From Enterobacter soli ATCC BAA-2102 (GTDB lineage: Bacteria; Pseudomonadota; Gammaproteobacteria; Enterobacterales; Enterobacteriaceae): 64,000 nt of DNA. Shown one piece after another: positions 1 through 8,703 of the stretch. Every line of letters starts with the position of its first letter. The first letter of the stretch is position 1. The stretch is from assembly GCF_001654845.1 (NCBI RefSeq), contig NZ_LXES01000015.1:55688-119687 (forward strand). Reading direction: 5' to 3'. Below the pieces are notes generated by a model, which saw only the letters and a list, made by a program, of their open reading frames with translations, was not told where the DNA came from and did no database searches. Position numbers and translations under genes: made by a program.

Positions 1-855
1 ATCCTGGTGAATGATGACGTCTGAACCAGGAAAACGCTGCAAAATTGCCTGCTCGACTTGCTCAGCGATGACGTGAGCCTGAACCAGCGGCAGGTTGTCT
101 TCCATTTCCAAATGAATCTGAATAAAGCGGGTCGGCCCTGACTGCCGCGTACGAAGATCGTGCGCACCGCTGACGCCAGGCCAGGAGGTCACGATAGTAA
201 AAATTTCATCACGTTCTGCATCGGGAAGTGCGCGATCAAGCAGCGATTGCACCGCTTCGTACCCCATCCGCAAGGCGCTATATAAAATATAGATCCCAAT
301 CCCTAACGCGAATAACGCATCGGCACGATGCCAGCCATACCAGGCAAGGCCGAGCGCAATAAGAATAGCGCCATTCATCATAACATCAGACTGATAATGA
401 AGCATATCTGCCCGTACTGCCTGACTTTGCGTTTTGCGAACCACCCAGCGCTGGAATGTGACCAGAACCAGCGTACTGATAAGCGCAATCACCGTGACGG
501 CCACACCCACACCCGGATCGTTCATTTGCGTGGGGGAAACCAGATGCTGAATGCCGGTTAAAAACAGAAACAGCGCAGAGCCTGAAATAAACATGCTTTG
601 CGCCAGCGCGGCCAGCGATTCCGCCTTACCGTGCCCAAAGGTATGTTCTTCATCTGCCGGTTGCAGCGAATAGCGCACCACCAGCAGGTTCGTCAGCGAG
701 GCGGCAATATCGACCAGCGAGTCCACCAACGCCGCCAGAATACTGACCGACCCGGTGTACCACCACGCGAAAATCTTGATTATCAGCAAACACGACGCCA
801 TGACCGTCGCCGCAATCGCTGCCCGGCTAACCAGCCGTCCATAGGATTGATTCAT
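1..855 (-). CDS. fieF: Cation-efflux pump FieF (partial, C-terminus beyond window)
   Basis: Cation diffusion facilitator that exports Fe(II) and Zn(II) across the inner membrane in exchange for protons. The reading frame begins at ATG 855, preceded by AGGAGTG, and stays open to base 1, giving 285 codons; the E. coli protein has 300, so about 15 C-terminal residues are missing. The N-terminal part has the expected hydrophobic segments and the metal-binding pattern DSLVDIAAS in membrane segment 2 and HYQSDVM further on. The last visible part is the cytoplasmic dimerisation domain. It lies downstream of cpxP on the same strand, as in E. coli. Family identity is clear; only the C-terminus is unseen. 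Confidence 0.95.
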   Translation of the reverse strand, partial: MNQSYGRLVSRAAIAATVMASCLLIIKIFAWWYTGSVSILAALVDSLVDIAASLTNLLVVRYSLQPADEEHTFGHGKAESLAALAQSMFISGSALFLFLTGIQHLVSPTQMNDPGVGVAVTVIALISTLVLVTFQRWVVRKTQSQAVRADMLHYQSDVMMNGAILIALGLAWYGWHRADALFALGIGIYILYSALRMGYEAVQSLLDRALPDAERDEIFTIVTSWPGVSGAHDLRTRQSGPTRFIQIHLEMEDNLPLVQAHVIAEQVEQAILQRFPGSDVIIHQD

Positions 856-944
856 AAACACTCCTGTCATGCCATGCCGCTAGTATAACGGATGCTTAGG
901 GAGTCAAAGGATGAATAAACGGTTAACAACGGTGATTGAAGGGC

Positions 945-971
945 AAAAAAAACCCCCACATCATGTGGGGG
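945..971 (-). terminator. Rho-independent terminator of cpxP/CpxQ
   Basis: The 9-base arms CCCCCACAT and ATGTGGGGG (953-961 and 963-971) form a hairpin. On the minus strand it is followed by eight U residues. Confidence 0.9.
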
Positions 972-1002
972 AAGACAGGGATGGTGTCTATGGCAAGGAA
1001 AA
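945..1002 (-). ncRNA. cpxQ: CpxQ small RNA, 3' end of cpxP mRNA
   Basis: CpxQ is a 58-nt Hfq-dependent sRNA cut by RNase E from the end of the cpxP transcript; it represses envelope-protein mRNAs in the Cpx response. The 58 bases here begin TTTTCCTTGCCATAGACACC just after the cpxP stop codon and end in the terminator at 945-971, matching what I know of E. coli CpxQ apart from a slightly larger terminator loop. The start point is inferred from that match; processing cannot be seen in DNA. Confidence 0.85.
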
Positions 1003-1008
1003 CAGGGT

Positions 1009-1512
1009 TTACTGGTTACTACGGGTATTGCTACTGAAAAGCGTCATTTCTGAGCTTCGTTGCATCCGTGCAACCTCACGCAACTGGTCCATTCGTTGCT
1101 GATGTTTCTCGTTCAAAACCGCTTGCTGCTCAGGGGATAACAGGTGGAACATTTGGTTGCGAACCCTGGCCATCTCGACCTGGCGGGCAACCTGTATTTG
1201 TGCCATTTTTTCTGCCTGAGCGCGTACAGCGCTTTCGTCAAAATTTTCTGCGGTGACAAGGCGGTGCATTGTCTCCATTTCGCTAACATTAACAGGGGGC
1301 TGATCTTGTCTTGCCCTCTGCATCAGATCTCGCATCTGTTGACGCTGATGTTCGGTTAAACTTATGCCGTCAAACATATGGCTTTGGCCGCTGTGCTGCG
1401 CTTCACTCTCTCCAGAGAGTCCGTTGTCGCCGATGATAGCTACGGCAGCCTGGCTAAACGCACTGAACGCCAGCGTTGAGGCCATGACGGCAGCGGTAAC
1501 TTTGCGCATCAC
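1009..1512 (-). CDS. cpxP: Periplasmic Cpx inhibitor/chaperone CpxP
   Basis: Periplasmic adaptor that dampens the sensor kinase CpxA and carries misfolded proteins to DegP. The product has 167 residues (166 in E. coli). An N-terminal signal peptide (about residues 1-23, ending SQAAVA) is followed by two LTxxQ-type motifs, LTEHQRQQ and LSPEQQ, that mark the CpxP/Spy fold. It is divergent from cpxRA, and a perfect CpxR box sits in the shared intergenic region. Its 3' end gives rise to the sRNA CpxQ. The start is Met-Met, so the first or second codon could be used. Confidence 0.95.
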   Translation of the reverse strand: MMRKVTAAVMASTLAFSAFSQAAVAIIGDNGLSGESEAQHSGQSHMFDGISLTEHQRQQMRDLMQRARQDQPPVNVSEMETMHRLVTAENFDESAVRAQAEKMAQIQVARQVEMARVRNQMFHLLSPEQQAVLNEKHQQRMDQLREVARMQRSSEMTLFSSNTRSNQ

Positions 1513-1589
1513 TTGCTCCCAAAATCTTTCGTGTCGCGATTCAACGAGAGACAGTCTACGATTCAGGCTGCAAACATGCGTCAGGGGGT

Positions 1590-1604
1590 GTAAAACAACG
1601 TAAA
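1590..1604 (+). promoter_or_regulatory. CpxR binding box between cpxP and cpxR
   Basis: GTAAA (1590-1594), five bases, then GTAAA (1600-1604) matches the CpxR consensus GTAAA-N5-GTAAA exactly. It lies between the divergent genes cpxP and cpxR and is expected to activate both when CpxR is phosphorylated. Confidence 0.9.
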
Positions 1605-1659
1605 GTCATGGATTAGATAGCCTTGATGTCGTAATTTCTGCCTCGGAGGTATTTAAACA

Positions 1660-2358
1660 ATGAATAAAATCCTGTTAGTTGATGATGACCGAGAGCTCAC
1701 ATCCCTTTTAAAGGAGTTGCTCGACATGGAAGGTTTCAACGTTCTGGTTGCCCATGATGGCGAGCAGGCGCTGAGTCTCCTTGACGACAGCATCGATTTA
1801 CTTTTGCTCGACGTCATGATGCCGAAGAAAAACGGCATTGATACGTTGAAAGAGCTTCGCCAGACACACCAGACCCCCGTCATTATGCTGACCGCACGCG
1901 GCAGTGAACTTGACCGTGTACTCGGCCTTGAGCTGGGCGCGGATGACTATTTACCGAAACCGTTCAACGACCGTGAACTGGTTGCCCGTATTCGCGCTAT
2001 CCTGCGTCGTTCCCACTGGAGCGAACAGCAGCAGAATACTGACAACAGCTCGCCAACGCTGGAAGTGGATTCCCTGAGCCTGAACCCAGGCCGCCAGGAA
2101 GCCAGCTTCGACGGCCAGACGCTGGAACTGACCGGCACCGAGTTCACCCTGCTGTATCTGCTGGCGCAACATCTGGGCCAGGTGGTATCGCGTGAACATT
2201 TAAGCCAGGAAGTGCTGGGCAAGCGCCTGACGCCGTTTGACCGTGCTATCGATATGCATATTTCTAACCTGCGTCGTAAACTGCCGGAACGCAAAGATGG
2301 TCACCCATGGTTTAAAACCCTGCGTGGTCGTGGTTATCTGATGGTTTCCGCTTCATGA
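1660..2358 (+). CDS. cpxR: Response regulator CpxR
   Basis: OmpR/PhoB-family response regulator of envelope stress; phosphorylated CpxR controls cpxP, degP, dsbA and others. The 232-residue product has an N-terminal receiver domain with acidic residues D8-D10, the phosphoacceptor D51 in LLLLDVMMP and the conserved lysine in LPKPFND, then a winged-helix DNA-binding domain (about 135-230). GGAGGT precedes ATG 1660 at normal spacing. The gene overlaps cpxA by four bases (ATGA at 2355), which suggests translational coupling. Confidence 0.97.
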   Translation: MNKILLVDDDRELTSLLKELLDMEGFNVLVAHDGEQALSLLDDSIDLLLLDVMMPKKNGIDTLKELRQTHQTPVIMLTARGSELDRVLGLELGADDYLPKPFNDRELVARIRAILRRSHWSEQQQNTDNSSPTLEVDSLSLNPGRQEASFDGQTLELTGTEFTLLYLLAQHLGQVVSREHLSQEVLGKRLTPFDRAIDMHISNLRRKLPERKDGHPWFKTLRGRGYLMVSAS

Positions 2359-3728
2359 TAGGTAGCTTAACCGCCCGCATCTTCGCCATCTTCTGGCTGA
2401 CGCTGGCACTGGTTTTAATGCTCGTTTTGATGTTGCCAAAACTCGACTCACGCCAGATGACGGAGCTTCTCGACAGTGAGCAACGTCAGGGCGTGATGAT
2501 CGAGCAGCACGTAGAAGCCGAGCTGGCAAACGATCCGCCGAACGATTTAATGTGGTGGCGCAGGCTGTTTCGCGCTATCGACAAATGGGCGCCACCGGGG
2601 CAACGCCTGTTGCTGGTCACCAGCGAAGGCCGCGTCATTGGGGCCGATCGCAATGAAATGCAGATTATCCGCAACTTCATTGGCCAGGCAGATAACGCCG
2701 ATCACCCTCAGAAGAAAAAATATGGTCGGGTAGAAATGGTTGGCCCCTTCTCCGTGAGAGATGGGGAAGATAACTACCAGCTCTATCTGATTCGTCCTGC
2801 GAGCAATTCCCAGTCTGACTTTATCAACCTGCTGTTTGACCGTCCGCTGCTGCTGCTGATTGTCACGATGCTGGTCAGCTCACCGCTGTTGCTCTGGCTG
2901 GCGTGGAGCCTGGCAAAACCGGCGCGTAAGCTGAAAAATGCCGCCGACGAAGTGGCTCAGGGTAACCTGAGGCAGCACCCTGAGCTGGAATCCGGGCCGC
3001 AGGAGTTCCTTGCCGCAGGTGCCAGTTTTAACCAGATGGTGAGCGCGCTGGAGCGCATGATGACAGCGCAGCAACGGCTGCTCTCGGATATCTCGCACGA
3101 GCTGCGCACACCACTCACGCGACTCCAGCTTGGCACCGCGCTGCTGCGTCGCCGCAGCGGTGAAAGCAAAGAGCTGGAACGAATCGAAACGGAAGCGCAT
3201 CGTCTGGACAGCATGATCAACGACCTGCTGGTAATGTCGCGTAATCAGCAGAAAAATGCGCTGGTCAGCGAAACGGTGAAAGCCAATCATCTGTGGCATG
3301 AGGTGTTAGACAATGCCGCATTTGAAGCAGAGCAGATGGGCAAATCGTTTACCGTCAACTTCCCGCCGGGGCCATGGCCGCTGTACGGTAACCCCAACAC
3401 GCTGGAAAGCGCGCTGGAGAATATCGTGCGGAACGCCCTGCGCTATTCGCATACGAAGATTGAGGTGGCGTTCTCGGTGGATAAAGACGGGATCACCGTC
3501 ATTGTCGACGACGACGGTCCAGGCGTAAGCCCGGAAGATCGCGAGCAGATTTTCCGTCCGTTCTACCGTACCGACGAAGCGCGTGACCGTGAATCTGGCG
3601 GTACAGGGCTGGGTCTGGCAATTGTTGAAACCGCCATGCAACAGCACCGCGGTTGGGTGAAAGCCGACGACAGCCCGCTGGGTGGGTTGCGGTTAACGCT
3701 CTGGCTGCCGCTGTACAAGCGTTCGTAA
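2355..3728 (+). CDS. cpxA: Envelope stress sensor kinase/phosphatase CpxA
   Basis: Inner-membrane histidine kinase that phosphorylates CpxR on envelope stress. The 457-residue product has a first membrane segment (about 8-28), a periplasmic sensor domain (about 30-160), a second membrane segment (about 163-187), a HAMP linker, a HisKA domain with the autophosphorylated H248 in DISHELRTP, and an ATPase domain with N-box ENIVRNALRY and glycine-rich DDDGPG and GGTGLGLAI. It starts inside the cpxR stop codon. A GC-rich repeat follows immediately. Confidence 0.97.
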   Translation: MIGSLTARIFAIFWLTLALVLMLVLMLPKLDSRQMTELLDSEQRQGVMIEQHVEAELANDPPNDLMWWRRLFRAIDKWAPPGQRLLLVTSEGRVIGADRNEMQIIRNFIGQADNADHPQKKKYGRVEMVGPFSVRDGEDNYQLYLIRPASNSQSDFINLLFDRPLLLLIVTMLVSSPLLLWLAWSLAKPARKLKNAADEVAQGNLRQHPELESGPQEFLAAGASFNQMVSALERMMTAQQRLLSDISHELRTPLTRLQLGTALLRRRSGESKELERIETEAHRLDSMINDLLVMSRNQQKNALVSETVKANHLWHEVLDNAAFEAEQMGKSFTVNFPPGPWPLYGNPNTLESALENIVRNALRYSHTKIEVAFSVDKDGITVIVDDDGPGVSPEDREQIFRPFYRTDEARDRESGGTGLGLAIVETAMQQHRGWVKADDSPLGGLRLTLWLPLYKRS

Positions 3729-3824
3729 CCCCCTCACCCCGGCCCTCTCCCCAAAGGGGCGAGGGTGAAAAGAGCGCACAGAGCCGTCCCCTCTCCCCTA
3801 TGGGGAGAGGGTTAGGGTGAGGGG
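3729..3824. repeat. GC-rich compound palindrome, copy 1
   Basis: Two hairpin units fill the gap between convergent cpxA and yiiM. Each has CCCTCTCCCC facing GGGGCGAGGG or GGGGAGAGGG. Outer arms CCCCTCACCC (3730-3739) and GGGTGAGGGG (3815-3824) are perfectly complementary, so the whole can fold as a double hairpin closed by a long stem. A second copy lies at 12575-12652. Elements of this look are common between genes in several proteobacteria. They may double as terminators for both flanking genes. Confidence 0.75.
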
Positions 3825-3827
3825 CTG

Positions 3828-4502
3828 TTATTTCCCCCACAATCTCCGCGAATTATCCTCGATCTCACCGCTAATGCGGCGCTTCTGCATCGTTCTGGTC
3901 CAGCTGGTCGATAACCCCGCTGCCGACAGCAGGCGATGATATTGTTCATCGTCGAACGGCATATGCCAGGCAATCGCACAGGCGTCGTACACCGAGACAT
4001 CACTCAGGCGTGACGCCAGCTCCAGCGGCGCGTCGGCAGAAACCTGCCCTGCCAGCACCACGCGGTACAGCCAGCCGGTTTTGCCCGCCGTTTGCAATCG
4101 GGCCGACATATCGCTGATGCCGAAATGGTAATTCAGTTTGAAGCACGGTGAACGCGGTTGCGTCACCTGAATCAGGGCATCGCCCCAGCGGAAAATATCA
4201 CCGATAAAGACGTTGTTCTCGGTCAGCCCTTCGGTCGAGAGGTTCTCACCAAACGCCGGTGCCACAAACAGATCTTCCTGTTCGGGGAACTCGGTAATCC
4301 AGTGCTGATAGTGTTCGCGCGGATAGTGGCACAGCGCGCGCTCAGGCCCGCCGTGGATTTTCTTTTCGGCCTGCTCGTCACCCGCCAGCCCGAGGTCGGT
4401 TAGCGTCAGTTCTCCGTCAACCTGTACCTTGGCGATGGCGCTCGGACGGCTGCCATCGTAATCCCTTACCTTGCCTGTAAATACATTCACCGGGTAGTGC
4501 AT
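3828..4502 (-). CDS. yiiM: MOSC-domain protein YiiM
   Basis: MOSC-family protein; the E. coli homologue supports reduction of N-hydroxylated base analogues such as 6-hydroxylaminopurine using a molybdenum cofactor. The start is ATG 4502 with AAAGGAG upstream, giving 224 residues, the same length as E. coli YiiM. The longer open frame upstream runs into an ERIC element and is not coding. The conserved cysteine expected to bind molybdenum is in PRSPCFKLNYH, and the family motif KIHGGPERALCHYP is present. In E. coli kdgT lies between yiiM and sodA; here the gap holds only the ERIC element. Confidence 0.93.
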   Translation of the reverse strand: MHYPVNVFTGKVRDYDGSRPSAIAKVQVDGELTLTDLGLAGDEQAEKKIHGGPERALCHYPREHYQHWITEFPEQEDLFVAPAFGENLSTEGLTENNVFIGDIFRWGDALIQVTQPRSPCFKLNYHFGISDMSARLQTAGKTGWLYRVVLAGQVSADAPLELASRLSDVSVYDACAIAWHMPFDDEQYHRLLSAAGLSTSWTRTMQKRRISGEIEDNSRRLWGK

Positions 4503-4516
4503 CCTGGCTCCTTTAT

Positions 4517-4641
4517 ATGCCCTAAATAATTCGAGTTGCAGGAAGGCGGCAAGAGAGTGAATCCCCAGGAGCTTACTCAAGTAAGTGACTGGGGTGAGCG
4601 AGCGCAGCCAACGCACCTGCAACGTGAAGTATGACGGGTAT
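4517..4641. repeat. ERIC element (intergenic repeat unit)
   Basis: About 125 bp with complementary ends, beginning ATGCCCTAAATAATTCGAG and ending GTGAAGTATGACGGGTAT. The core contains GTGAATCCCCAGGAGCTTAC and AAGTAAGTGACTGGGGTGAG, the two blocks targeted by the standard ERIC-PCR primers. It lies upstream of yiiM and downstream of the sodA terminator, and is typical of enterobacteria. Confidence 0.95.
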
Positions 4642-4649
4642 ACAGATAC

Positions 4650-4675
4650 AAAAAAAGCGAGTCATCAGACTCGCT
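4650..4675 (-). terminator. sodA terminator
   Basis: Stem GCGAGTC (4657-4663) and GACTCGC (4668-4674) with loop ATCA, followed on the minus strand by six U residues. It sits 22 bases past the sodA stop codon. Confidence 0.9.
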
Positions 4676-4697
4676 TCTCACAGGCGTCAATGCAACC

Positions 4698-5318
4698 TTA
4701 TTTTTTAGCGGCGAAACGCGCTGCAGCTTCGTCCCAGTTAACCACATCCCAGAATGCTTTGATGTAGTCAGGGCGACGGTTCTGGAATTTCAGGTAGTAA
4801 GCGTGTTCCCACACGTCCAGGCCCACGATTGGGAAGCCGGATGCGCCAGAAATTGCTTCACCCATCAGCGGGGAGTCCTGGTTTGCGGTAGAGACAACAG
4901 CCAGTTTGTCGCCTTTCAGTACCAGCCACGCCCAGCCAGAGCCGAAACGGGTAGCAGCAGCTTTTTCAAACTCAGCTTTGAAGTTGTCTACAGAGCCGAA
5001 ATCGCGCTCGATAGCTGCTTTCAGGTCGCCTTGCAGGGTCGTGCCGGTTTTCAGGCCTTTCCAGAACAGGCTGTGGTTAGCATGACCACCTGCGTTGTTA
5101 CGCAGAACGGTTTTCTTGTCAGCTGGCAGCTGGTCAAGTTTGGTGATCAGCTCTTCAGCAGACAGGTTTGCGAATTCTGGCAGGCTTTCCAGCGCTGCGT
5201 TCGCGTTGTTCACATAAGTCTGGTGATGTTTAGTGTGATGGATTTCCATCGTCTGCTTGTCGAAATGCGGTTCCAGTGCGTCGTAGGCATACGGCAGGGA
5301 TGGCAGTGTATAACTCAT
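4698..5318 (-). CDS. sodA: Manganese superoxide dismutase SodA
   Basis: Converts superoxide to oxygen and hydrogen peroxide in the cytoplasm. With ATG 5318 the product starts [19 protein letters not shown] and has 206 residues, as in E. coli; the frame extends four codons further upstream, but this start matches the family and has GAGAGGA ahead of it. The metal-binding motif DVWEHAYYL and the histidine patterns HTKHHQTYV and NHSLFW are present. The upstream region carries a Fur-like box. Confidence 0.98.
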   Translation of the reverse strand: MSYTLPSLPYAYDALEPHFDKQTMEIHHTKHHQTYVNNANAALESLPEFANLSAEELITKLDQLPADKKTVLRNNAGGHANHSLFWKGLKTGTTLQGDLKAAIERDFGSVDNFKAEFEKAAATRFGSGWAWLVLKGDKLAVVSTANQDSPLMGEAISGASGFPIVGLDVWEHAYYLKFQNRRPDYIKAFWDVVNWDEAAARFAAKK

Positions 5319-5390
5319 AATCCTCTCCATTAGTGTCGGGCGGCACAGCTGTTAATGCCGCGTAAGCAGTTGGTTCATTATAGTTAATTA

Positions 5391-5414
5391 AATGATATTG
5401 AAAATGATTATCAA
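5391..5414. promoter_or_regulatory. Fur-like box in sodA promoter region
   Basis: AATGATATTG followed by AAAATGATTATCAAT resembles the Fur consensus GATAATGATAATCATTATC. Fur repression of sodA is well known in E. coli. The site lies about 75-95 bases upstream of the sodA start. The match is by eye and imperfect. Confidence 0.6.
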
Positions 5415-5462
5415 TGCCGTAGTTTTTATAAGGTTATTCGCCTTTCGCAACAATCCCGAAAT

Positions 5463-5503
5463 TGTGAGTCTGCTCACGCGGTTAACGCGTTCATTGCCAT
5501 TTA
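5463..5503 (+). promoter_or_regulatory. CRP site and RhaS-like half-site upstream of rhaT
   Basis: TGTGA-N6-TCACG (5463-5478) is a good CRP site. Just downstream, CGCGTTCATTGCCATTT resembles the RhaS half-site seen at rhaB (CACGTTCATCTTTGC). The arrangement, CRP next to a RhaS site, is the same as at the rhaB promoter, which supports co-regulation of rhaT by rhamnose and cAMP. Confidence 0.65.
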
Positions 5504-5608
5504 AAACCAAATTGCGGCAACCTTCTGAAGGTTCCCAAACCGCCTAATTTTTACACTCATCAAGTCGGCGGGAAGCCTCCGACATATAAAAACGATGAGG
5601 ATGTAAAA

Positions 5609-6643
5609 ATGAATCATGCGATTACGATGGGTATTTTCTGGCATCTGATAGGCGCAGCCAGTGCAGCCTGTTTCTATGCCCCGTTTAAAAAGGTTAAACA
5701 CTGGTCGTGGGAAACCATGTGGTCCGTTGGGGGGACCGTCTCCTGGCTTATCCTGCCCTGGACCATCAGCGCCATATTGTTGCCCGATTTCTGGGCTTAC
5801 TACTCTTCTTTTAACGCCTCCACGCTGCTGCCGGTGTTTCTGTTCGGTGCGATGTGGGGTATCGGTAACATCAACTACGGCCTGACCATGCGCTATCTCG
5901 GTATGTCGATGGGCATTGGCATTGCCATCGGTATTACGTTGATTGTCGGTACGCTGATGACGCCGATCCTCAACGGCAATTTCGATGTGCTGATCCACAC
6001 TCAGGGCGGGCAGATGACGCTGCTTGGCGTGCTGGTTGCGGTGATTGGCGTGGCTATCGTGACCCGCGCGGGCCAGCTCAAAGAGCGCAAAATGGGCATT
6101 AAGGCCGAAGACTTCAACCTGAAGAAAGGTCTGGTGCTGGCAGTGATGTGCGGCATTTTCTCCGCAGGCATGTCCTTTGCCATGAACGCGGCCAAACCGA
6201 TGCATGAAGCTGCTGCCGCGCTGGGTGTAGACCCGCTGTACGTCGCGCTGCCAAGCTACGTGGTGATCATGGGCGGTGGCGCACTGGTAAACCTGGGCTT
6301 CTGCTTCATTCGTCTGGCAAAAGTGAAGAATTTGTCGGTAAAAGCAGACTTCTCGCTGGCAAAACCATTGATCATCACCAACGTGCTGCTTTCTGCTCTC
6401 GGTGGCCTGATGTGGTATTTGCAGTTCTTCTTCTACGCCTGGGGCCACGCCAGTATTCCAGCGCAATATGACTACATGAGCTGGATGCTGCACATGAGCT
6501 TCTACGTGCTGTGCGGCGGGCTGGTGGGTTTGATCCTGAAGGAGTGGAACAATGCCGGGCGTCGTCCGGTGGGTGTACTGAGCCTGGGTTGCGTGGTGAT
6601 TATTATCGCCGCCAACATCGTTGGCCTCGGCATGGCGAACTGA
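5609..6643 (+). CDS. rhaT: L-rhamnose/proton symporter RhaT
   Basis: Inner-membrane rhamnose-proton symporter of 344 residues, the E. coli length, with about ten hydrophobic segments. The start ATG 5609 follows GATGAGGATG. It is the first of two rhamnose import routes in this cluster; the other is the ABC importer at 11.6-16.2 kb. Its stop codon (6641-6643) directly abuts the stop of convergent rhaR with no spacer. Confidence 0.96.
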   Translation: MNHAITMGIFWHLIGAASAACFYAPFKKVKHWSWETMWSVGGTVSWLILPWTISAILLPDFWAYYSSFNASTLLPVFLFGAMWGIGNINYGLTMRYLGMSMGIGIAIGITLIVGTLMTPILNGNFDVLIHTQGGQMTLLGVLVAVIGVAIVTRAGQLKERKMGIKAEDFNLKKGLVLAVMCGIFSAGMSFAMNAAKPMHEAAAALGVDPLYVALPSYVVIMGGGALVNLGFCFIRLAKVKNLSVKADFSLAKPLIITNVLLSALGGLMWYLQFFFYAWGHASIPAQYDYMSWMLHMSFYVLCGGLVGLILKEWNNAGRRPVGVLSLGCVVIIIAANIVGLGMAN

Positions 6644-7492
6644 TTACGCCGCCTTTCGACTGCGATGACGCCACTGAACCGGCGTCATCCCCACTTCACG
6701 GTTAAACACCACCGAAAAGTAGTTACTGTCCTCAAAGCCACAACGCATCGCCACTTCGCTCACCATCAGCTCCGTGTGTTGCAGCAGATACTGAGCATGG
6801 CAGATGCGCAGCTGACGCAGATAGTGGTTCACCGTCATCCCCGTCTGAGTGCGAAACTGCTGGCGCAGCGCGCGCTCGCTGCACTGCTCCTGCTCGCAGA
6901 ATTTCTCCAGCACAAAGCTCTTGTTCAGGCTGCCCGCCAGGGTAGTAATCAGCTTATCCAGCAGCGCTTCCTGTTCACTCGCAGAAGGGTTATCAGTGGC
7001 GTAGCGATAGCGTTTGAGCGTCATGACCAGCTGGGCGAAAAGCAGTTCCGCCATCTGGTTGGCAAGCGGATCGGCCTTCTGACTCTCTTGTTCTAGCTGG
7101 GAAATCACCTGCCGCACCGGGTTCATACCGTTGCTGCTTAAACGCCAGTGAGGTGTGCTGTTGGCATTGTTAAACCCGGGGATATGCGCAGCCCAGTCGA
7201 CGTTGAGCTTGAGCCTGTCAGGGCAGTAAATCACGTTCTGCAACACCAGATCGTTTACTGAAGCGTAGGAGTGTTTGTCTTCGGCGCGGATATAAAACAG
7301 GTCACCGCGCGTAATGCGGTAAGGGCGGTCGTTGAGAACGTGTAAGCCATTTCCCCGCCACACCAGCACCAGCTCGCAAAACTCATGCGTGTGTTCGGCA
7401 AAAACATTTTGCGGATAGCGATCGGCCACCGCAACAGACTGGCTGGCGGAGGCAAAAAAATCATTTTTGCGAAGGATTAACTGAGCAGCCAC
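6644..7492 (-). CDS. rhaR: AraC-family activator RhaR
   Basis: Rhamnose-responsive activator of the rhaSR operon. The 282-residue product has an N-terminal cupin sugar-binding domain (motif [19 protein letters not shown]) and a C-terminal AraC-type double helix-turn-helix ([20 protein letters not shown]). E. coli annotation sometimes uses a longer N-terminus; the start here agrees with the shorter form. It follows rhaS by 73 bases and is probably its operon partner. Confidence 0.95.
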   Translation of the reverse strand: MAAQLILRKNDFFASASQSVAVADRYPQNVFAEHTHEFCELVLVWRGNGLHVLNDRPYRITRGDLFYIRAEDKHSYASVNDLVLQNVIYCPDRLKLNVDWAAHIPGFNNANSTPHWRLSSNGMNPVRQVISQLEQESQKADPLANQMAELLFAQLVMTLKRYRYATDNPSASEQEALLDKLITTLAGSLNKSFVLEKFCEQEQCSERALRQQFRTQTGMTVNHYLRQLRICHAQYLLQHTELMVSEVAMRCGFEDSNYFSVVFNREVGMTPVQWRHRSRKAA

Positions 7493-7565
7493 ACCACAAC
7501 CTCAACGGCGAATAACCTGACATTATTAGCCTTTTTGCGGCATAAAAACGGTGACTGCCCTCGCG

Positions 7566-8402
7566 TTACTGAAGTGATGCGTCCTTACCCTGGCGAATAT
7601 CGCGCGGCGACCAGTTAAATTCCCGGCGAAACAGGGTCGAAAAATGATTACTGTCGCCGAAACCGCAGCGATACGCGATATCCGTAACGCTTTCGTCAGT
7701 GTGGCGCAGCAGGTGCCGTGCTTTGATCAGGCGCAGGCGGTTGAGGTAGCGCTGCGGCGTGAGTCCGGTGTGATGTTTGAGCTGACGATGCAGCGTCCGC
7801 AGCGATAACGAGAAATCATCTGCCAGCGTTTCCCAGCTAATATCCTCGGCAAAGTGATCTTCCAGCCAGGCCATCAGTTGATTCAGCCGCGCGTCGTTAT
7901 TTTCCAGCCCTTCCACCAGGCTACTGCGGCGCAGGAGGACCAGTAACTGCATAAACAGCATCTCGCGGGTGGCGATGACATGTGTCTCGTGCCCGTCTTC
8001 ACTTTTTTCCATCTGATTAACCAGCTGGCGCACCTGTTGCAGCGTGGCCTGATTCACCCGCCAGTGCGAAGGATAGTGTCCGTCCTTCTCCTGTGGCAGC
8101 AGCTGGTTAAGCCCTGAAAGAAACTGGAACGCATCCGGTGAACGGTAAAGAACATTGGTCAGACACAGGTTGTCCGTATGTTCATACAAGTGCCTGTCGT
8201 GGTCACGCACAAAGCACACCGTACCGCCGCTGATGGTGTACGGCTGGCCGTTAAACACGTGGATCCCCGTGCCGTGTTCAACAATCACAATTTCATGGAA
8301 ATCATGATAATGCTCCGGAAATGCAGCCTGTGGGAGCCGTGGTTCAATTGCAACAGGCGAACTGCCCGAAGGAAAAAAATCCACGCTGTGTAGTACGGTC
8401 AT
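7566..8402 (-). CDS. rhaS: AraC-family activator RhaS (regulator)
   Basis: Rhamnose-responsive activator of rhaBA and rhaT. With ATG 8402 the product begins [13 protein letters not shown] and has 278 residues, exactly as in E. coli; four further upstream codons are open but not conserved. The N-terminal cupin domain carries [19 protein letters not shown]. The C-terminal HTH has [17 protein letters not shown] and [19 protein letters not shown]. It is divergent from rhaB across a 301-base regulatory region. Confidence 0.97.
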   Translation of the reverse strand: MTVLHSVDFFPSGSSPVAIEPRLPQAAFPEHYHDFHEIVIVEHGTGIHVFNGQPYTISGGTVCFVRDHDRHLYEHTDNLCLTNVLYRSPDAFQFLSGLNQLLPQEKDGHYPSHWRVNQATLQQVRQLVNQMEKSEDGHETHVIATREMLFMQLLVLLRRSSLVEGLENNDARLNQLMAWLEDHFAEDISWETLADDFSLSLRTLHRQLKHHTGLTPQRYLNRLRLIKARHLLRHTDESVTDIAYRCGFGDSNHFSTLFRREFNWSPRDIRQGKDASLQ

Positions 8403-8703
8403 AGCAGCCCCCACCGATGAGAAATGTTCTCAAAATAGTAATTAAGGCTCTTCAGACTCACCTTAAATTTTCGGCAGCAAACCTCGCAAAAGCTGTCCGT
8501 TTTTCAAGAAACAGATGGAAAGATCAGGAAATGCGGCAAGCGTCACATTGCCTGCAAAGCCCGCCATTACTGGAAACTGTGAACTCCCTCACGTTCATCT
8601 TTGCTTTCTTGCCAGCCCCGGTTTTCGCCTGTCAGTAACGAGAAGGTGACTTTTTCTTCCCTTTCTTACACTCATCCCCAATGACTTAAAGAGGGACCCG
8701 AAC
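8403..8703. promoter_or_regulatory. rhaSR/rhaB divergent promoter region
   Basis: This 301-base gap holds no gene. The rhaB-proximal half has a CRP site TGTGA-N6-TCACG (8578-8593) running into a two-part RhaS site: ACGTTCATCTTTGC and, about 17 bases on, TTTTCGCCTGTCAGTAACG (together about 8586-8646). Both parts match the E. coli rhaBAD activator site closely. GAGGGACC lies ahead of the rhaB start. The half nearer rhaS must hold the RhaR sites for rhaSR, but I could not assign them reliably. Confidence 0.85.

Noticed and set aside
5501..6493. 330-codon open frame opposite rhaT
   Set aside because: His- and Gln-rich product with no family features, antisense to rhaT.
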